A stretch of 26,764 nt of DNA from Streptomyces albus subsp. albus (GCF_000719865.1 NZ_JOID01000043.1:1-26764); one strand, 5' to 3'. Positions 7,075-15,411 are shown, counted from the stretch's first letter. Notes: generated from the letters alone by a model not told the origin. A program made the numbers and translations.

Positions 7075-8160
7075 TCAGCTCAGCGGCAGCCGGTACGTGC
7101 CGTCCGCCAGCGGTTCGACGAGGCCGTCCGCCACCAGCCCGTCCAGCGCCCGGGCCCGCTGCACCGGCTCCTCCCACACCGCGTCCAGGACGGACTGCGG
7201 CACCGGCCCCGTCGCCTCCCGGAGCACCGCGAGCAGCTTGCCGCGCACCTGGCGGTCCGTACCGGCATAGGTCTGCCCGCGGCGCGGCGGCCCGTCGTGC
7301 GGCGGCGAACCGGCCAGCCGCCAGGCGCACCGGGCGGCGATCGGGCAGCGGCCGCAGGCCGGGTTGCGCGCCGTGCACACCAGGGCGCCGAGTTCCATCG
7401 TCGACGCGGCCCAGCGGGCGGCCGTGCCCTCGTCCTCCGGCAGCAGGGCGCGGGCGAGGCGGCGTTCGGCGGCGGTCGTGGCCGTCGGCGGGTACTGGAC
7501 GCCGGTCACGGCGCGCGCGAGGACCCGACGGACGTTGGTGTCCAGCACGGCGTGCCGGCCGCCGTACGCGAACGAGGCCACGGCGGCGGCCGTGTACTCG
7601 CCCACGCCGGGCAGCGCCAGCAGCTTCGCGTGGTCGCGCGGTACGTCACCGCCGTGCCGTTCCGCTATCGCCACGGCGGCGCCGTGCAACCGCAGCGCGC
7701 GGCGCGGGTAGCCGAGCCGCCCCCAGGCGCGGACCGCCTCGCCGGGGGCCTCGGCGGCGAGGCGGGCGGGACGGGGCCAGCGCGCCAGCCACTGCTCGTA
7801 GACGGGCAGCACGCGGGCCACCGGGGTCTGCTGGAGCATGAACTCGCTGACCATGACGCCCCATGCGCCGGCTTCGGGGCGGCGCCACGGAAGATCGCGG
7901 GCGTGCTCGCCGAACCAGTCGATCACGGCGGAGTGGAGAACGGCGGGGGCTGCGACGGGGGCCGCGGCGGGAGCGGGGACGGCGGCGGGGGCGCCCATGG
8001 TTGCGGCGCGCGCCGTCGCCGCGCTCTCACGGGGCGACGCGCCCGCCGGTGGTCTCGCGTTCTCCGGGGCCGCTGTACTCCCCGGGGCCGGCGTGGACTT
8101 CGCGGCTGCCGGGGCTGCGGGGGGCTTCGGGTGCATCGGGTGCTCCGGGATCGCGGGCAT
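7075..8160 (-). CDS. mutY: A/G-specific adenine DNA glycosylase MutY (no NUDIX domain)
   Basis: MutY removes adenine paired with 8-oxoguanine. The HhH-GPD fold runs from about residue 75 to 260: catalytic Glu106 in SEFMLQQTPV, the helix-hairpin-helix LPGVGEYTAAAV, and catalytic Asp207 in VLDTNVRRVLAR. The [4Fe-4S] cluster motif is complete (Cys262-x6-Cys269-x2-Cys272-x5-Cys278). What follows is only about 80 residues, resembling a small winged helix, and not the larger NUDIX-like domain that reads 8-oxoG in E. coli MutY. The first 72 residues are Ala/Pro-rich and low-complexity. The ATG at 8160 was chosen; it has a poor GGGGAC site, and CAGGAT 10 nt upstream (8171-8176) could be a -10 box. 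A later ATG at 7998 would remove the extension. It lies downstream of disA and radA on the same strand, consistent with a genome-integrity group. Confidence 0.93.
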   Translation of the reverse strand: MPAIPEHPMHPKPPAAPAAAKSTPAPGSTAAPENARPPAGASPRESAATARAATMGAPAAVPAPAAAPVAAPAVLHSAVIDWFGEHARDLPWRRPEAGAWGVMVSEFMLQQTPVARVLPVYEQWLARWPRPARLAAEAPGEAVRAWGRLGYPRRALRLHGAAVAIAERHGGDVPRDHAKLLALPGVGEYTAAAVASFAYGGRHAVLDTNVRRVLARAVTGVQYPPTATTAAERRLARALLPEDEGTAARWAASTMELGALVCTARNPACGRCPIAARCAWRLAGSPPHDGPPRRGQTYAGTDRQVRGKLLAVLREATGPVPQSVLDAVWEEPVQRARALDGLVADGLVEPLADGTYRLPLS

Positions 8161-8449
8161 GACGTCCCCGATCCTGCCAGAGCCCTCCGACGGCAGGGTC
8201 CTTCCGCCGTCCCGGCCGCCGCCCGCCGGGAACGGACGGGGCGCGCCGCGGCTCTCCGCGCGCCCGACTCCCCGGCGGCGCACTTCGGTTACCCGAAGCG
8301 TGTGAGCCGCGACTCCTCGTGGCCGCCCCGTCGATCGCGGCGCGGTGAAGCGGTGATCGGGGGGCCGGCCGAGACCGAACCGGAATGATGATCGTCAAAA
8401 GTTGCGGTGGCGGCGGCGGGTATACGCCTGAACGGGGCCTCTTCTCTCG
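8161..8449. other. Divergent spacer upstream of mutY and the membrane-anchored protein
   Basis: This spacer is about 300 nt long together with the promoter at 8450. On the minus strand CAGGAT (8171-8176) may serve mutY. The segment 8385-8425 is less GC-rich (GATGATCGTCAAAAGTTG, then TATACG at 8421-8426), which suggests promoter or operator DNA. I see no convincing gene in it. Confidence 0.4.
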
Positions 8450-8455
8450 TAAGGT
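8450..8455 (+). promoter_or_regulatory. -10 box TAAGGT, predicted leaderless start
   Basis: TAAGGT ends 7 nt before the GTG at 8463, so the predicted transcription start coincides with the start codon. No consensus -35 box is seen at 17-18 bp (CCTGAA at 8427-8432). Confidence 0.55.
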
Positions 8456-8462
8456 TTCCGGC

Positions 8463-9296
8463 GTGGGTTCTCTGCGCAATCCTGTCGGGCCGCTTCCCTC
8501 CTCCATCTACTGGCGCCGGAGGGCGGTAGCCCTGTGCGTGGTCGCGTTGCTGGCCGTGCTCGTCGTCTGGGCCGTCCGGTCCACCGGCGGTGGCGGCGGT
8601 GACGGAGGCGGCGGAGCCGACGGCAAGGGCCCGGCGCAGTCCATCACCCCCGGACCGTCCTCCTCCGGCCCCGCGATCAGCGAACGGCCCGGCGGCCGCG
8701 ACGACTCGGGCGGCACCGGGGGCGGAACCGGCGGCGGTGACGGCGGTGACACGGGCGGCTCGGCCGGCACCGGCGGCGGCTCGGGCGGGGGCGCCGGAAG
8801 CGGCGGCGGCGATGTGGCCGGCGGCGCTGCGGCCGGTGGCGGCGCGGGCTCCGGGGGCAGCGGCGGCAGCGGCGTCCCCGCGGGCACGACGCTCCCCGAC
8901 TGCGGTGACGGAGACGTGGAACTGCGGATCCGCAGCGTCAAGAACCGCTACGGACCGGGCGAGAAGCCCGAGTTCGAGCTGATCGCGGAAAGCACCTCGA
9001 AGCGCTCCTGCGAGGTGGACTTCGGCGAGAAGACCGCGGTGCTCACCATCACCCCGGCCGACGGGGACGACCCGCTGTGGGCGTCCGACGACTGCCTCAA
9101 GGAGAGCCGGGAGATCCGGCTGCGGGTGCCGGCCGGCGGCGAGGCCACGTACACGGTCGAATGGGACCGCAGGCCGAGCGAGCCCAAGTGCGCCACGCCC
9201 GACGGGGGTTCGGCGAAGGCGGGCACCTATCTGATCGAGGCCGAGGCCAAGGGCGTCGACAAGGCCGAGATCTCCTTCGTCCTGGCCAAGGACTGA
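8463..9296 (+). CDS. Membrane-anchored protein with Gly-rich linker and extracellular Cys-containing domain
   Basis: I do not recognise a named family. The 277-residue product starts with a short basic cytoplasmic end (WRRR at 17-20), one membrane helix (about 21-38), then about 100 residues of Gly/Ser/Asp-rich linker (about 41-140). A folded C-terminal domain follows (about 143-277) with Cys147, 183, 211 and 243, which could form two disulfides outside the cell. Its alternation of strands (VELRIRSVKNRYGPGEKPEFELIAES, AVLTITPADG, GGEATYTVEWDR, GTYLIEAEAKG) resembles an immunoglobulin-like secreted domain. The GTG at 8463 was chosen because it sits 7 nt after TAAGGT and just before the membrane helix. 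It lies between mutY and disA but on the opposite strand, so there is no operon link. A role at the cell surface is inference. Confidence 0.85.
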   Translation: MGSLRNPVGPLPSSIYWRRRAVALCVVALLAVLVVWAVRSTGGGGGDGGGGADGKGPAQSITPGPSSSGPAISERPGGRDDSGGTGGGTGGGDGGDTGGSAGTGGGSGGGAGSGGGDVAGGAAAGGGAGSGGSGGSGVPAGTTLPDCGDGDVELRIRSVKNRYGPGEKPEFELIAESTSKRSCEVDFGEKTAVLTITPADGDDPLWASDDCLKESREIRLRVPAGGEATYTVEWDRRPSEPKCATPDGGSAKAGTYLIEAEAKGVDKAEISFVLAKD

Positions 9297-9361
9297 CCCG
9301 GCCGGCCGCCCGGTTCACCTGCCGGGCGCCGGAACGGCGGGCGCCGCAAGCCCGTTGAGCC

Positions 9362-9378
9362 GGTCCCGCGGCGGGACC
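9362..9378. terminator. Bidirectional hairpin between the membrane protein gene and disA
   Basis: GGTCCCG (9362-9368) pairs with CGGGACC (9372-9378) over a 3-nt loop between two convergent stop codons. A second possible hairpin, CGCCG/CGGCG, lies a little upstream. Confidence 0.6.
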
Positions 9379-9410
9379 CGCCCCCGCGCGTCCCGCCGCC
9401 CCGCGCCTCC

Positions 9411-10535
9411 TCAGACGTAGCGTTCGAGGATCGAGGACTCCGCCAGCCGGGACAGGCCCTCGCGCACCGAGCGCGCCCGGGCCTCGCCCACCCCGTCGAC
9501 CGTCTGCAGGTCGTCGACGCTCGCGGCGAGCAGCTTCTGCAGCCCGCCGAAGTGCTCCACCAGCCGCTCGATGATGGTGTTCGGCAGCCGCGGCACCTTC
9601 GCCAGCAGCCGGTAACCACGCGGCGACACCGCCGAGTCGAGCGTCTCCGGCGAACCGCTGTAGCCCAGGGCGCGCGCCACCACCGGCATTTCCAGCAGCT
9701 CGGTGTGCGACAGCTTGTCGAGTTCGGTGAGCGCCTCGGCGACCGTGCGGGTCCGCTTGGCGGTCGGCTCGGGCACGTAGTCCCGCACCACCAGCTCGCG
9801 TTCCGGCTCGACGCCCGCGATCAACTCGTCCAGCTGGAGCGAGAGAAGCCGGCCGTCGGTGCCGAGCTCGACGACGTACTCGGCGATCTCGGTGGCGATG
9901 CGGCGGACCATCTCCAGCCGCTGCGCCACGGCGGAGACGTCCCGGATCGTCACCAAGTCCTCGATCTCCAGGGCGGAGAGGGTGCCCGCCACCTCGTCGA
10001 GACGGAGCTTGTACCGCTCCAGCGTGGCCAGGGCCTGGTTGGCGCGGGACAGGATCGCCGCCGAGTCCTCCAGCACCCGGCGCTGCCCGCCGACGTACAG
10101 CGCGATCAGCCGCATCGACTGGCTGACCGAGACCACGGGGAAACCGGCCTGGATCGAGACGCGCTGCGCCGTGCGGTGCCGGGTGCCGGTCTCCTCGGTG
10201 GGGATCGACGCGTCGGGAACGAGCTGCACACCCGCCCGCACGATCTTGGTGATGTCCTTGTCGAGGATGAGCGCGCCGTCGAGCTTGCACAGCTCGCGCA
10301 GGCGCGTCGCGGAGAACTCCACATCGAGGACGAATCCGCCGGAGCACATCGCCTCGACGTGCTTGTCCATACCCAGCACGATCAGTCCGCCGGTGTTGCC
10401 GCGGAGAACGCGCTCGAGTCCGTCGCGCAGGGCGGTACCGGGCGCGACTGCGCTCAGCGAGGCGCGCATCAGGCCCTCGGTACCGGAGCTCCCGCCGGAT
10501 TTTCCGGGAGTCGCTGCCCGGTCGTTGGCTGCCAC
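9411..10535 (-). CDS. disA: Diadenylate cyclase DisA (c-di-AMP synthase, DNA integrity scanner)
   Basis: DisA makes cyclic di-AMP from two ATP and binds branched DNA such as Holliday junctions, which lowers its activity. The N-terminal DAC domain has the catalytic DGA at residues 86-88 and RHRTA at 119-123. A helical linker follows, and the C-terminal third contains helix-hairpin-helix DNA-binding sequence ([27 protein letters not shown]). The length, 374 residues, is normal for the family. The GTG at 10535 has a clear GGAGGA 5 nt upstream; the open frame to 10853 lies in repetitive spacer and is not needed. It is downstream of radA on the same strand with a 345-nt gap, so it probably has its own promoter (TAGACT at 10598-10603). 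In Streptomyces c-di-AMP affects osmotic balance and development; the pairing with RadA fits reported inhibition of DisA by RadA. Confidence 0.97.
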   Translation of the reverse strand: MAANDRAATPGKSGGSSGTEGLMRASLSAVAPGTALRDGLERVLRGNTGGLIVLGMDKHVEAMCSGGFVLDVEFSATRLRELCKLDGALILDKDITKIVRAGVQLVPDASIPTEETGTRHRTAQRVSIQAGFPVVSVSQSMRLIALYVGGQRRVLEDSAAILSRANQALATLERYKLRLDEVAGTLSALEIEDLVTIRDVSAVAQRLEMVRRIATEIAEYVVELGTDGRLLSLQLDELIAGVEPERELVVRDYVPEPTAKRTRTVAEALTELDKLSHTELLEMPVVARALGYSGSPETLDSAVSPRGYRLLAKVPRLPNTIIERLVEHFGGLQKLLAASVDDLQTVDGVGEARARSVREGLSRLAESSILERYV

Positions 10536-10597
10536 TGCACTCCTCCGGTCGCAGAATTCGGGGCCCGGGTGCGTACGTACGGGCGAGACCAGGGCAA

Positions 10598-10603
10598 AGT
10601 CTA
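10598..10603 (-). promoter_or_regulatory. Candidate -10 box for disA
   Basis: TAGACT on the minus strand lies about 63 nt before the disA GTG. There is no clear -35 hexamer at 17-18 bp. The palindromic CGTACGTACG sits between it and the start, at about 10572-10581. Confidence 0.4.
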
Positions 10604-10782
10604 CCGGCGGCCGGACGACTTGTGTGGTGCGTCTCGGCTCAGGGGTGCGCGGTGCGCCCTCCGCGAGCCCCGGAGCGCGCGCCGGGGAGCACGGTGGGGA
10701 CCACCGGAAGCCTCTCCGGGGGTACCGCCCGGAGAGCCTGCCCGGCTCGGCCGGAGAGCGGGCGGAGAAGGGCCGGAGAGGA

Positions 10783-10838
10783 GCCGGACAGCGGCCGGAC
10801 AGCGGCCGCGGACGTCCGGTGAGGGCGTCCGGTGAGGG
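10783..10838 (+). repeat. Short tandem repeats in the radA-disA spacer
   Basis: GCCGGACAGCG occurs twice in tandem (10783-10793, 10794-10804), and CGTCCGGTGAGGG occurs twice in tandem (10813-10825, 10826-10838). Looser CCGGAGAG motifs precede them from about 10725. These are two different units side by side, which looks like local slippage. Apart from these repeats and the disA promoter, the 345-nt gap (10536-10880) shows no gene. Confidence 0.8.
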
Positions 10839-10880
10839 ACCCGGAGCGGTCACCGGACGGCCGTCCGCCGGGCTGTGAAC

Positions 10881-12386
10881 TCAGCCGGACGCGCCTCCTG
10901 AGAGCGGCGAAGCCTCCGCGGCCCCGCCCTCCGGCGGCCCGGCCCGCCCGGCCCGCCCCGTGCGCCCGGACCGGTCCGGTTCCCCGGACCCCTCCGGCCG
11001 CTCCCTGCGCGGCCGGCGCGGCAGCACCCGCAGAGCCTCGCCCATGTCCGCGACCTCGATGACCCGCATCCCCTCCGGCACCCGCCCCGGGTCGGTCGGC
11101 ACCAGCGCGTGGGTGAAGCCCAGCCGGGCCGCCTCCGACAGCCTGCGCTGTACCCCCGTGACCCGCCGCACCTCGCCCGCGAGGCCGACCTCGCCGATCG
11201 CGACGAGGTTCTTCGGCAGCGGGGTGTCGCTCGCCGCGCTCGCCAGCGCCAGGGCGATCGCGAGATCCGCCGCCGGCTCCGACAGCTTCACCCCGCCGAC
11301 CGTGGCGCTGTAGATGTCCCGCTTCCCGAGCTGGGAGATCTTGCCGCGCTGCTCCAGCACCGCCAGCATCATCGACACCCGCGAGGTCTCCAGACCCGAG
11401 GTCGTACGGCGCGGTGACGGGATCTGCGAATCGACCGTGAGCGCCTGCACCTCGGCGACCAGCGGCCGGCGCCCCTCCAGCGTCACGGTCAGGCAGGTGC
11501 CCGGAACGGGCTCGGCGCGGCGGGTGAGGAAGAGACCCGACGGGTCGGCGAGGCCGGTGATCCCCTCGTCGTGCAGTTCGAAGCAGCCGACCTCGTCCGT
11601 CGTCCCGTAGCGGTTCTTGACACCGCGGACCAGCCGCAGCCGGGCGTGCCGGTCGCCCTCGAAGTGCAGCACCACGTCGACCAGATGCTCCAGCAGCCGG
11701 GGTCCCGCGATGGCGCCGTCCTTGGTGACGTGCCCCACCAGCAGCGTGGACATCCCGCGCTCCTTGGAGGCCCGGATCAGCGCCCCCGCCACCTCACGGA
11801 CCTGCGCCATGCCGCCGGGCGCGCCGTCGATCTCCGGGGAGGCCACCGTCTGCACGGAGTCCAGGACCAGCAACGACGGCTTCACCGAGTCGAGATGGCC
11901 GAGCACGGCCGACAGATCCGTCTCCGCGGCCAGATACAGATGGTCCGAGATCGCCCCGATCCGGTCGGCGCGGAGCCGCACCTGGCTCGCGGACTCCTCG
12001 CCGGTGACGTAGAGCGTGCGCTCCTGCTCGGTGGCCGCCTTGGCGGCGACGTCCAGCAGCAGCGTCGACTTGCCCACGCCCGGCTCGCCCGCCAGCAGCA
12101 CGACGGCGCCCGGCACCAGACCGCCGCCCAGCACCCGGTCCAGCTCGGGCACGCCCGTGGCCCGCGCGGTCGCCCGGCGGCCGTCGACCTGGCCGATCGG
12201 CAGCGCCGCGGTGGACACCCGGCCGGGCGCGGTCGTCCGCACGGCGGGCGTGCCGCCGGCCTCCTCGACCGTGCCCCACGTCTGGCACTCGGGGCAGCGG
12301 CCGAGCCACTTGGCGGTGGTCCAGCCGCACTCGGTGCAGCGGTAGGAGGGACGGTCCTTGGCGGACGTACGGGTACGGGAAGCCAT
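10881..12386 (-). CDS. radA: DNA repair protein RadA (Sms), with extended C-terminus
   Basis: RadA is a RecA-like ATPase and helicase that helps branch migration in recombination. The 501-residue protein begins with a C4 zinc finger (Cys17, 20, 31, 34), then the RecA-type core with Walker A GEPGVGKST at about 100-108, Walker B LLVLDSVQT, and the RadA-specific KNRYG at 257-261. The Lon-protease-like domain follows (AIALALASAASDTPLPKNLVAIGEVGLAGEVR). After about residue 455 comes a Pro/Gly/Arg-rich tail of roughly 45 residues that is not part of the family core. The ATG at 12386 starts directly before the zinc finger. It has no evident ribosome binding site, but TAGCGT lies 6 nt upstream, so a leaderless mRNA is possible. 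disA lies downstream on the same strand, and the next upstream gene is divergent. Confidence 0.96.
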   Translation of the reverse strand: MASRTRTSAKDRPSYRCTECGWTTAKWLGRCPECQTWGTVEEAGGTPAVRTTAPGRVSTAALPIGQVDGRRATARATGVPELDRVLGGGLVPGAVVLLAGEPGVGKSTLLLDVAAKAATEQERTLYVTGEESASQVRLRADRIGAISDHLYLAAETDLSAVLGHLDSVKPSLLVLDSVQTVASPEIDGAPGGMAQVREVAGALIRASKERGMSTLLVGHVTKDGAIAGPRLLEHLVDVVLHFEGDRHARLRLVRGVKNRYGTTDEVGCFELHDEGITGLADPSGLFLTRRAEPVPGTCLTVTLEGRRPLVAEVQALTVDSQIPSPRRTTSGLETSRVSMMLAVLEQRGKISQLGKRDIYSATVGGVKLSEPAADLAIALALASAASDTPLPKNLVAIGEVGLAGEVRRVTGVQRRLSEAARLGFTHALVPTDPGRVPEGMRVIEVADMGEALRVLPRRPRRERPEGSGEPDRSGRTGRAGRAGPPEGGAAEASPLSGGASG

Positions 12387-12392
12387 GCCGCA

Positions 12393-12398
12393 ACGCTA
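12393..12398 (-). promoter_or_regulatory. -10 box TAGCGT, predicted leaderless radA start
   Basis: On the minus strand TAGCGT ends 6 nt before the radA ATG, so transcription could start at the codon itself. TTGTCA (12410-12415) is nearby but only 11 bp away, too close for a normal -35 box. Confidence 0.5.
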
Positions 12399-12770
12399 AC
12401 GCCGGGCGGTGACAACGCGCGGGGCGGCCCGGGCCCGCGGGCGTCCGCGGAGCACCCGGCACACGGAACGGGGCGGGACGGACCGGGGCGGAACCAGCCT
12501 GCTCCGACCCGGCGCACGGAACGGGTTGTGCGGACCGGGTACGGGGATCGGGTGCGCAGACCGTGGTGGGCAGTTGAGACGCACGGACCCGGCGCACGGA
12601 CCCTGTGCACGATCCGGGCGCCCGGATCGGACGCCGGACCGGGTGCGGGCGGCGGGGCCGTACCGGACGCTCTGCCGTCCCGTGGCACCACCGGCCGGGC
12701 GACCGGGAGCGCCCATCACCCGTAGGGATGAAAACCGCGGGAGCGGCGCGAGCGGGCCGCCCCGTCCCCC
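12399..12770. other. Spacer between radA and the BACON-domain gene
   Basis: This stretch of about 370 nt has no convincing gene. It is built from degenerate CGGACCGGG and CACGGAACGGG motifs. The 15-nt sequence GACCCGGCGCACGGA occurs exactly twice, at 12506-12520 and 12586-12600, 80 nt apart. Confidence 0.55.
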
Positions 12771-12776
12771 TACCGT
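12771..12776 (+). promoter_or_regulatory. -10 box TACCGT, predicted leaderless start
   Basis: TACCGT ends 6 nt before the GTG at 12783, which is immediately followed by an ATG. No Shine-Dalgarno sequence is visible, so the transcript may start at the GTG. Confidence 0.5.
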
Positions 12777-12782
12777 CGCCGG

Positions 12783-14435
12783 GTGATGAACAGGCCCGAG
12801 CACCCGACCCACGCCACCGGCGCGCGCTACGAGCCGTACCTCGACGGGTTGTTCACCTACTGCCTCGCCGCGATGTGCGAACACGACGCGGCGACCGCCG
12901 TCCTCGGCGAGGTCCTCGCCCACGCGGAGCGGCGCCACCGGCGCTCGCCGGCCGAGCCGGAGCGGCAGCGTTCCCGGCTCTACGCCCTCGCCCGCTGGAC
13001 CTGTCTGCGGCATCTCGCCGCCCGCCCCCGGCCTCCCGCACCGCACCGCTCCGCGCGTCCGCCCGCCCCGCACGGCCCGCCCGCCCAGGGCCCCTCGGGC
13101 GGCCCGTCCGGTTCCGGCCTCTCCGAGGAGACCGCCGCCCGGCGCCGCCGGGAACTCTCCACGCTCGTCTGGCCGGAGGCCGCGGGCACCACTCGCGAGC
13201 AGCGCGAGGCCCTGGAACTCGCCGTGCGGCACCGGCTGACACCCCCGGAAGTCGCCGCCGTGCTCGGCACGGACGAGGAGAAGGCGCGCGGCCTGCTGAC
13301 CGCCGGCGCCCGCGAGGTCGAGCGCACGCGGGCCGCGCTGGCCGTCGCGGAGGGCGGCGGCTGTCCGGCCGTCAACCGGCTGACCGGGGACGCCCGGGCC
13401 CTGATGGGCAGCGACCTCCGCCGCGAACTGCTGCGGCACATCAAGGACTGCGATTCCTGCCGCCGCACCGTTCGGCGTTCCCCGGCCGACGGTTCGGGGC
13501 CGGGCGGCAGCGGCACCGCCGCCGGCGCGCTGCCCCTGGTCCCCGCGCCGCGCGCCGAGGCCGCCGCCGCGATGCGCGCCGCGCTCCGCGTCCGCCCTCG
13601 GGACGTCCCCTCCGGCCCGCCGCGCTACGACCGGCGGGGCTTCCCGATGGGCCCGGGGCGCCTGGCCGCGCGCCGCCGGACCGTGCGCCGCCGCGTCGCG
13701 ACGGCGGCCGTGGTGACGGCCGCCGTCACCGCACCGGTCGTCGCGCTGTGGGCGGCGTACCGGGGCGCGCCCCCGGGCCAGGACCGGTACGCCGGCCCCG
13801 TCTCCGCCGCCGAGGACGACCGCCCGGGGGCACATCCGTACGATCCGGCGGACGGCTCGGACGGCGCCCCGCTCGGCCGGGACGGCCACAGGCCGCCCGG
13901 CGGTCCGGCGGAACGGGGCGGCGACAGGGGCGGCGAGGACGGCGCGCCCCGTGAGGACGGCGGCACCGAGCGGGACGGCAACGGCGGCGACGAACGGAGC
14001 GGGGCCCGGCTGACGGTCGTCAGCCGGAGCGGCGGAGACGGCACCCTCATCACCCTGACGGCCTCGGGCAGCGAACCGGTCGGCTGGACCGCGCGCACCG
14101 ACGCGTCCTGGCTGCGCCTCAGCGCCACCGCGGGCACCGTCCGCCCCGGACGCTCGGTGAGCCTCACCGTGACGGTGGACCGGGCGCGGCAGCCGGGCGG
14201 CGCGTGGACGGGCCGGGTGACGATCGGCCCGTCCGGCACGGTGGTCACCGTGCGGGGCCGCGGTGAGCCCTCCCGGCCGGGCGGACCGGAGGAGCCGCCG
14301 CCGGCCGCCCCGCCGGACCCGGACCCGGAGCCCGCCCCGTCACCCCCGGCGCAGGAGCCGACGGGCGAGCCACCGGAGGACGGGGACGCGGGGGGCGCCG
14401 GGGGCGCGGAGGATGGCGGGGACACCGCCGGGTGA
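12783..14435 (+). CDS. Fused ECF-sigma-like / zinc anti-sigma-like / TM / BACON-domain protein
   Basis: This 550-residue protein would usually be called BACON domain-containing. Residues 16-80 ([34 protein letters not shown]) resemble a diverged sigma region 2. Residues 138-185 resemble sigma region 4 with a helix-turn-helix ([22 protein letters not shown]). Next comes Cys194, then H219-x3-C223-x2-C226, the zinc-binding pattern of ZAS anti-sigma factors. A single membrane helix spans about 305-323. Outside the cell there would be an acidic Gly-rich linker, a beta-rich BACON-like domain (about 407-493, with [13 protein letters not shown]) and a Pro/Glu-rich tail. BACON domains are thought to bind glycan or protein. 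The layout suggests a membrane-tethered transcription factor. ECF groups with C-terminal zinc-finger and TM extensions are known in actinobacteria. Start: GTG 12783 or ATG 12786. The sigma-like part may be degenerate. Confidence 0.8.
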   Translation: MMNRPEHPTHATGARYEPYLDGLFTYCLAAMCEHDAATAVLGEVLAHAERRHRRSPAEPERQRSRLYALARWTCLRHLAARPRPPAPHRSARPPAPHGPPAQGPSGGPSGSGLSEETAARRRRELSTLVWPEAAGTTREQREALELAVRHRLTPPEVAAVLGTDEEKARGLLTAGAREVERTRAALAVAEGGGCPAVNRLTGDARALMGSDLRRELLRHIKDCDSCRRTVRRSPADGSGPGGSGTAAGALPLVPAPRAEAAAAMRAALRVRPRDVPSGPPRYDRRGFPMGPGRLAARRRTVRRRVATAAVVTAAVTAPVVALWAAYRGAPPGQDRYAGPVSAAEDDRPGAHPYDPADGSDGAPLGRDGHRPPGGPAERGGDRGGEDGAPREDGGTERDGNGGDERSGARLTVVSRSGGDGTLITLTASGSEPVGWTARTDASWLRLSATAGTVRPGRSVSLTVTVDRARQPGGAWTGRVTIGPSGTVVTVRGRGEPSRPGGPEEPPPAAPPDPDPEPAPSPPAQEPTGEPPEDGDAGGAGGAEDGGDTAG

Positions 14436-14463
14436 GGCCCCGTCCGCCCGGGCCCACCGACTC

Positions 14464-15330
14464 CTACGAGCCGGACCGGCCCGCCGCGCTCGCCGAGCCG
14501 GCCCCACCCGCCGGGTCCGCCGGATGCGGCGCCACCGGCAGCTCCGCCGCCAGCCGCTGCGCGCACAGCACGGCCAGCCGCTCGTACGCCGCCCTGCCCA
14601 TGAGCTCCGTGAGCTCGGGCCGGTACGAGACGTACACCGGCTCGCCCGCCCCGTGCGCGCTCGTCGCCGAGGTGCACCACCAGTGCAGGTCGTGGCCGCC
14701 CGGGCCCCAGCCCCGGCGGTCGTACTCGCCGATCGACACCTGCAGGATCCGGGTGTCGTCCGGGCGGTCGATCCACTCGTACGTCCGCCGGATCGGCAGC
14801 TGCCAGCACACGTCCGGCTTGGTCTCCAGCGGCTCGCGGCCCTCGCGCAGCGCCAGCGTGTGCAGGGCGCAGCCGTGGCCGCCGGGGAAGTCCGGGCCGT
14901 TGTGGAAGATGCACGCGCCGCCGAAGCGGCGGGTCTTGCGGGCGCCGTCCTCGTCGCGTTCCGTCCAGCCGCGCGGGCCGGTGCCCTCGGCGTGGTGCTG
15001 CCAGGTCGCGGGTGTGAGCCGCGTCATGTGCTCCGCGACGCGCTGCTCGTCGTCCTCGTCGGAGAAGTGCGCGCCCAGGGTGCAGCAGCCGTCGCTCGCC
15101 CGCCCGGCCTCGATGCCCTGGCAGCCGCGGCCGAAGACGCACGACCAGCGGGAGGTGAGCCAGGTCAGATCGCAGCGGAAGACCTGCTCGGGGTCCTCCG
15201 GGTCGGGGAACTCGACCCATGCCCGGGGGAAGTCCAGCCCCTGCTCGTCGGCGGGAGCGGACCGTGGCGGTTTCTTCGGGGCCCGGGCGGGCTTCCCGCT
15301 GTCCGGCTTGGCCTTTTTCGTCTTCGACAC
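14464..15330 (-). CDS. Cys-rich conserved protein, probable metal-binding (YkgJ/DUF3109-like)
   Basis: The product has 288 residues. After a Lys/Pro-rich start (1-30), the core has a conserved-looking Cys series: Cys53, 64, 70, a CC pair at 82-83, Cys140 in GACIFHN, Cys154 in GHGCALH and Cys175 in [12 protein letters not shown] pair followed by GxCxLH and KPxxCWxxP recalls the putative zinc- or iron-chelating YkgJ/DUF3109 proteins; this is pattern-based and no function is established. The second half has aromatic-rich sequence ([17 protein letters not shown]). The GTG at 15330 was chosen; the much longer open frame upstream is antisense to the Ppx and isomerase genes. TACGCT 6 nt upstream and the lack of a ribosome binding site suggest a leaderless mRNA. 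It is divergent from the phosphatase gene and convergent with the BACON gene, 28 nt away. Confidence 0.85.
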   Translation of the reverse strand: MSKTKKAKPDSGKPARAPKKPPRSAPADEQGLDFPRAWVEFPDPEDPEQVFRCDLTWLTSRWSCVFGRGCQGIEAGRASDGCCTLGAHFSDEDDEQRVAEHMTRLTPATWQHHAEGTGPRGWTERDEDGARKTRRFGGACIFHNGPDFPGGHGCALHTLALREGREPLETKPDVCWQLPIRRTYEWIDRPDDTRILQVSIGEYDRRGWGPGGHDLHWWCTSATSAHGAGEPVYVSYRPELTELMGRAAYERLAVLCAQRLAAELPVAPHPADPAGGAGSASAAGRSGS

Positions 15331-15336
15331 GTCTTC

Positions 15337-15342
15337 AGCGTA
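15337..15342 (-). promoter_or_regulatory. -10 box TACGCT, predicted leaderless start
   Basis: On the minus strand TACGCT ends 6 nt before the GTG at 15330. The whole divergent spacer to the phosphatase gene is only 81 nt, so both promoters must be compact. Confidence 0.5.
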
Positions 15343-15411
15343 GGCGGACGGAGCCCGGTACGAGCCGCTCACCTGCCGCGTTGCCCCGGGCCGTATGAGA
15401 ATCTGCACGCT

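Noticed and set aside
11571..12725. Plus-strand frame opposite radA
   Set aside because: It is rich in Gln, His and Arg without any domain; radA on the minus strand explains the coding signal.
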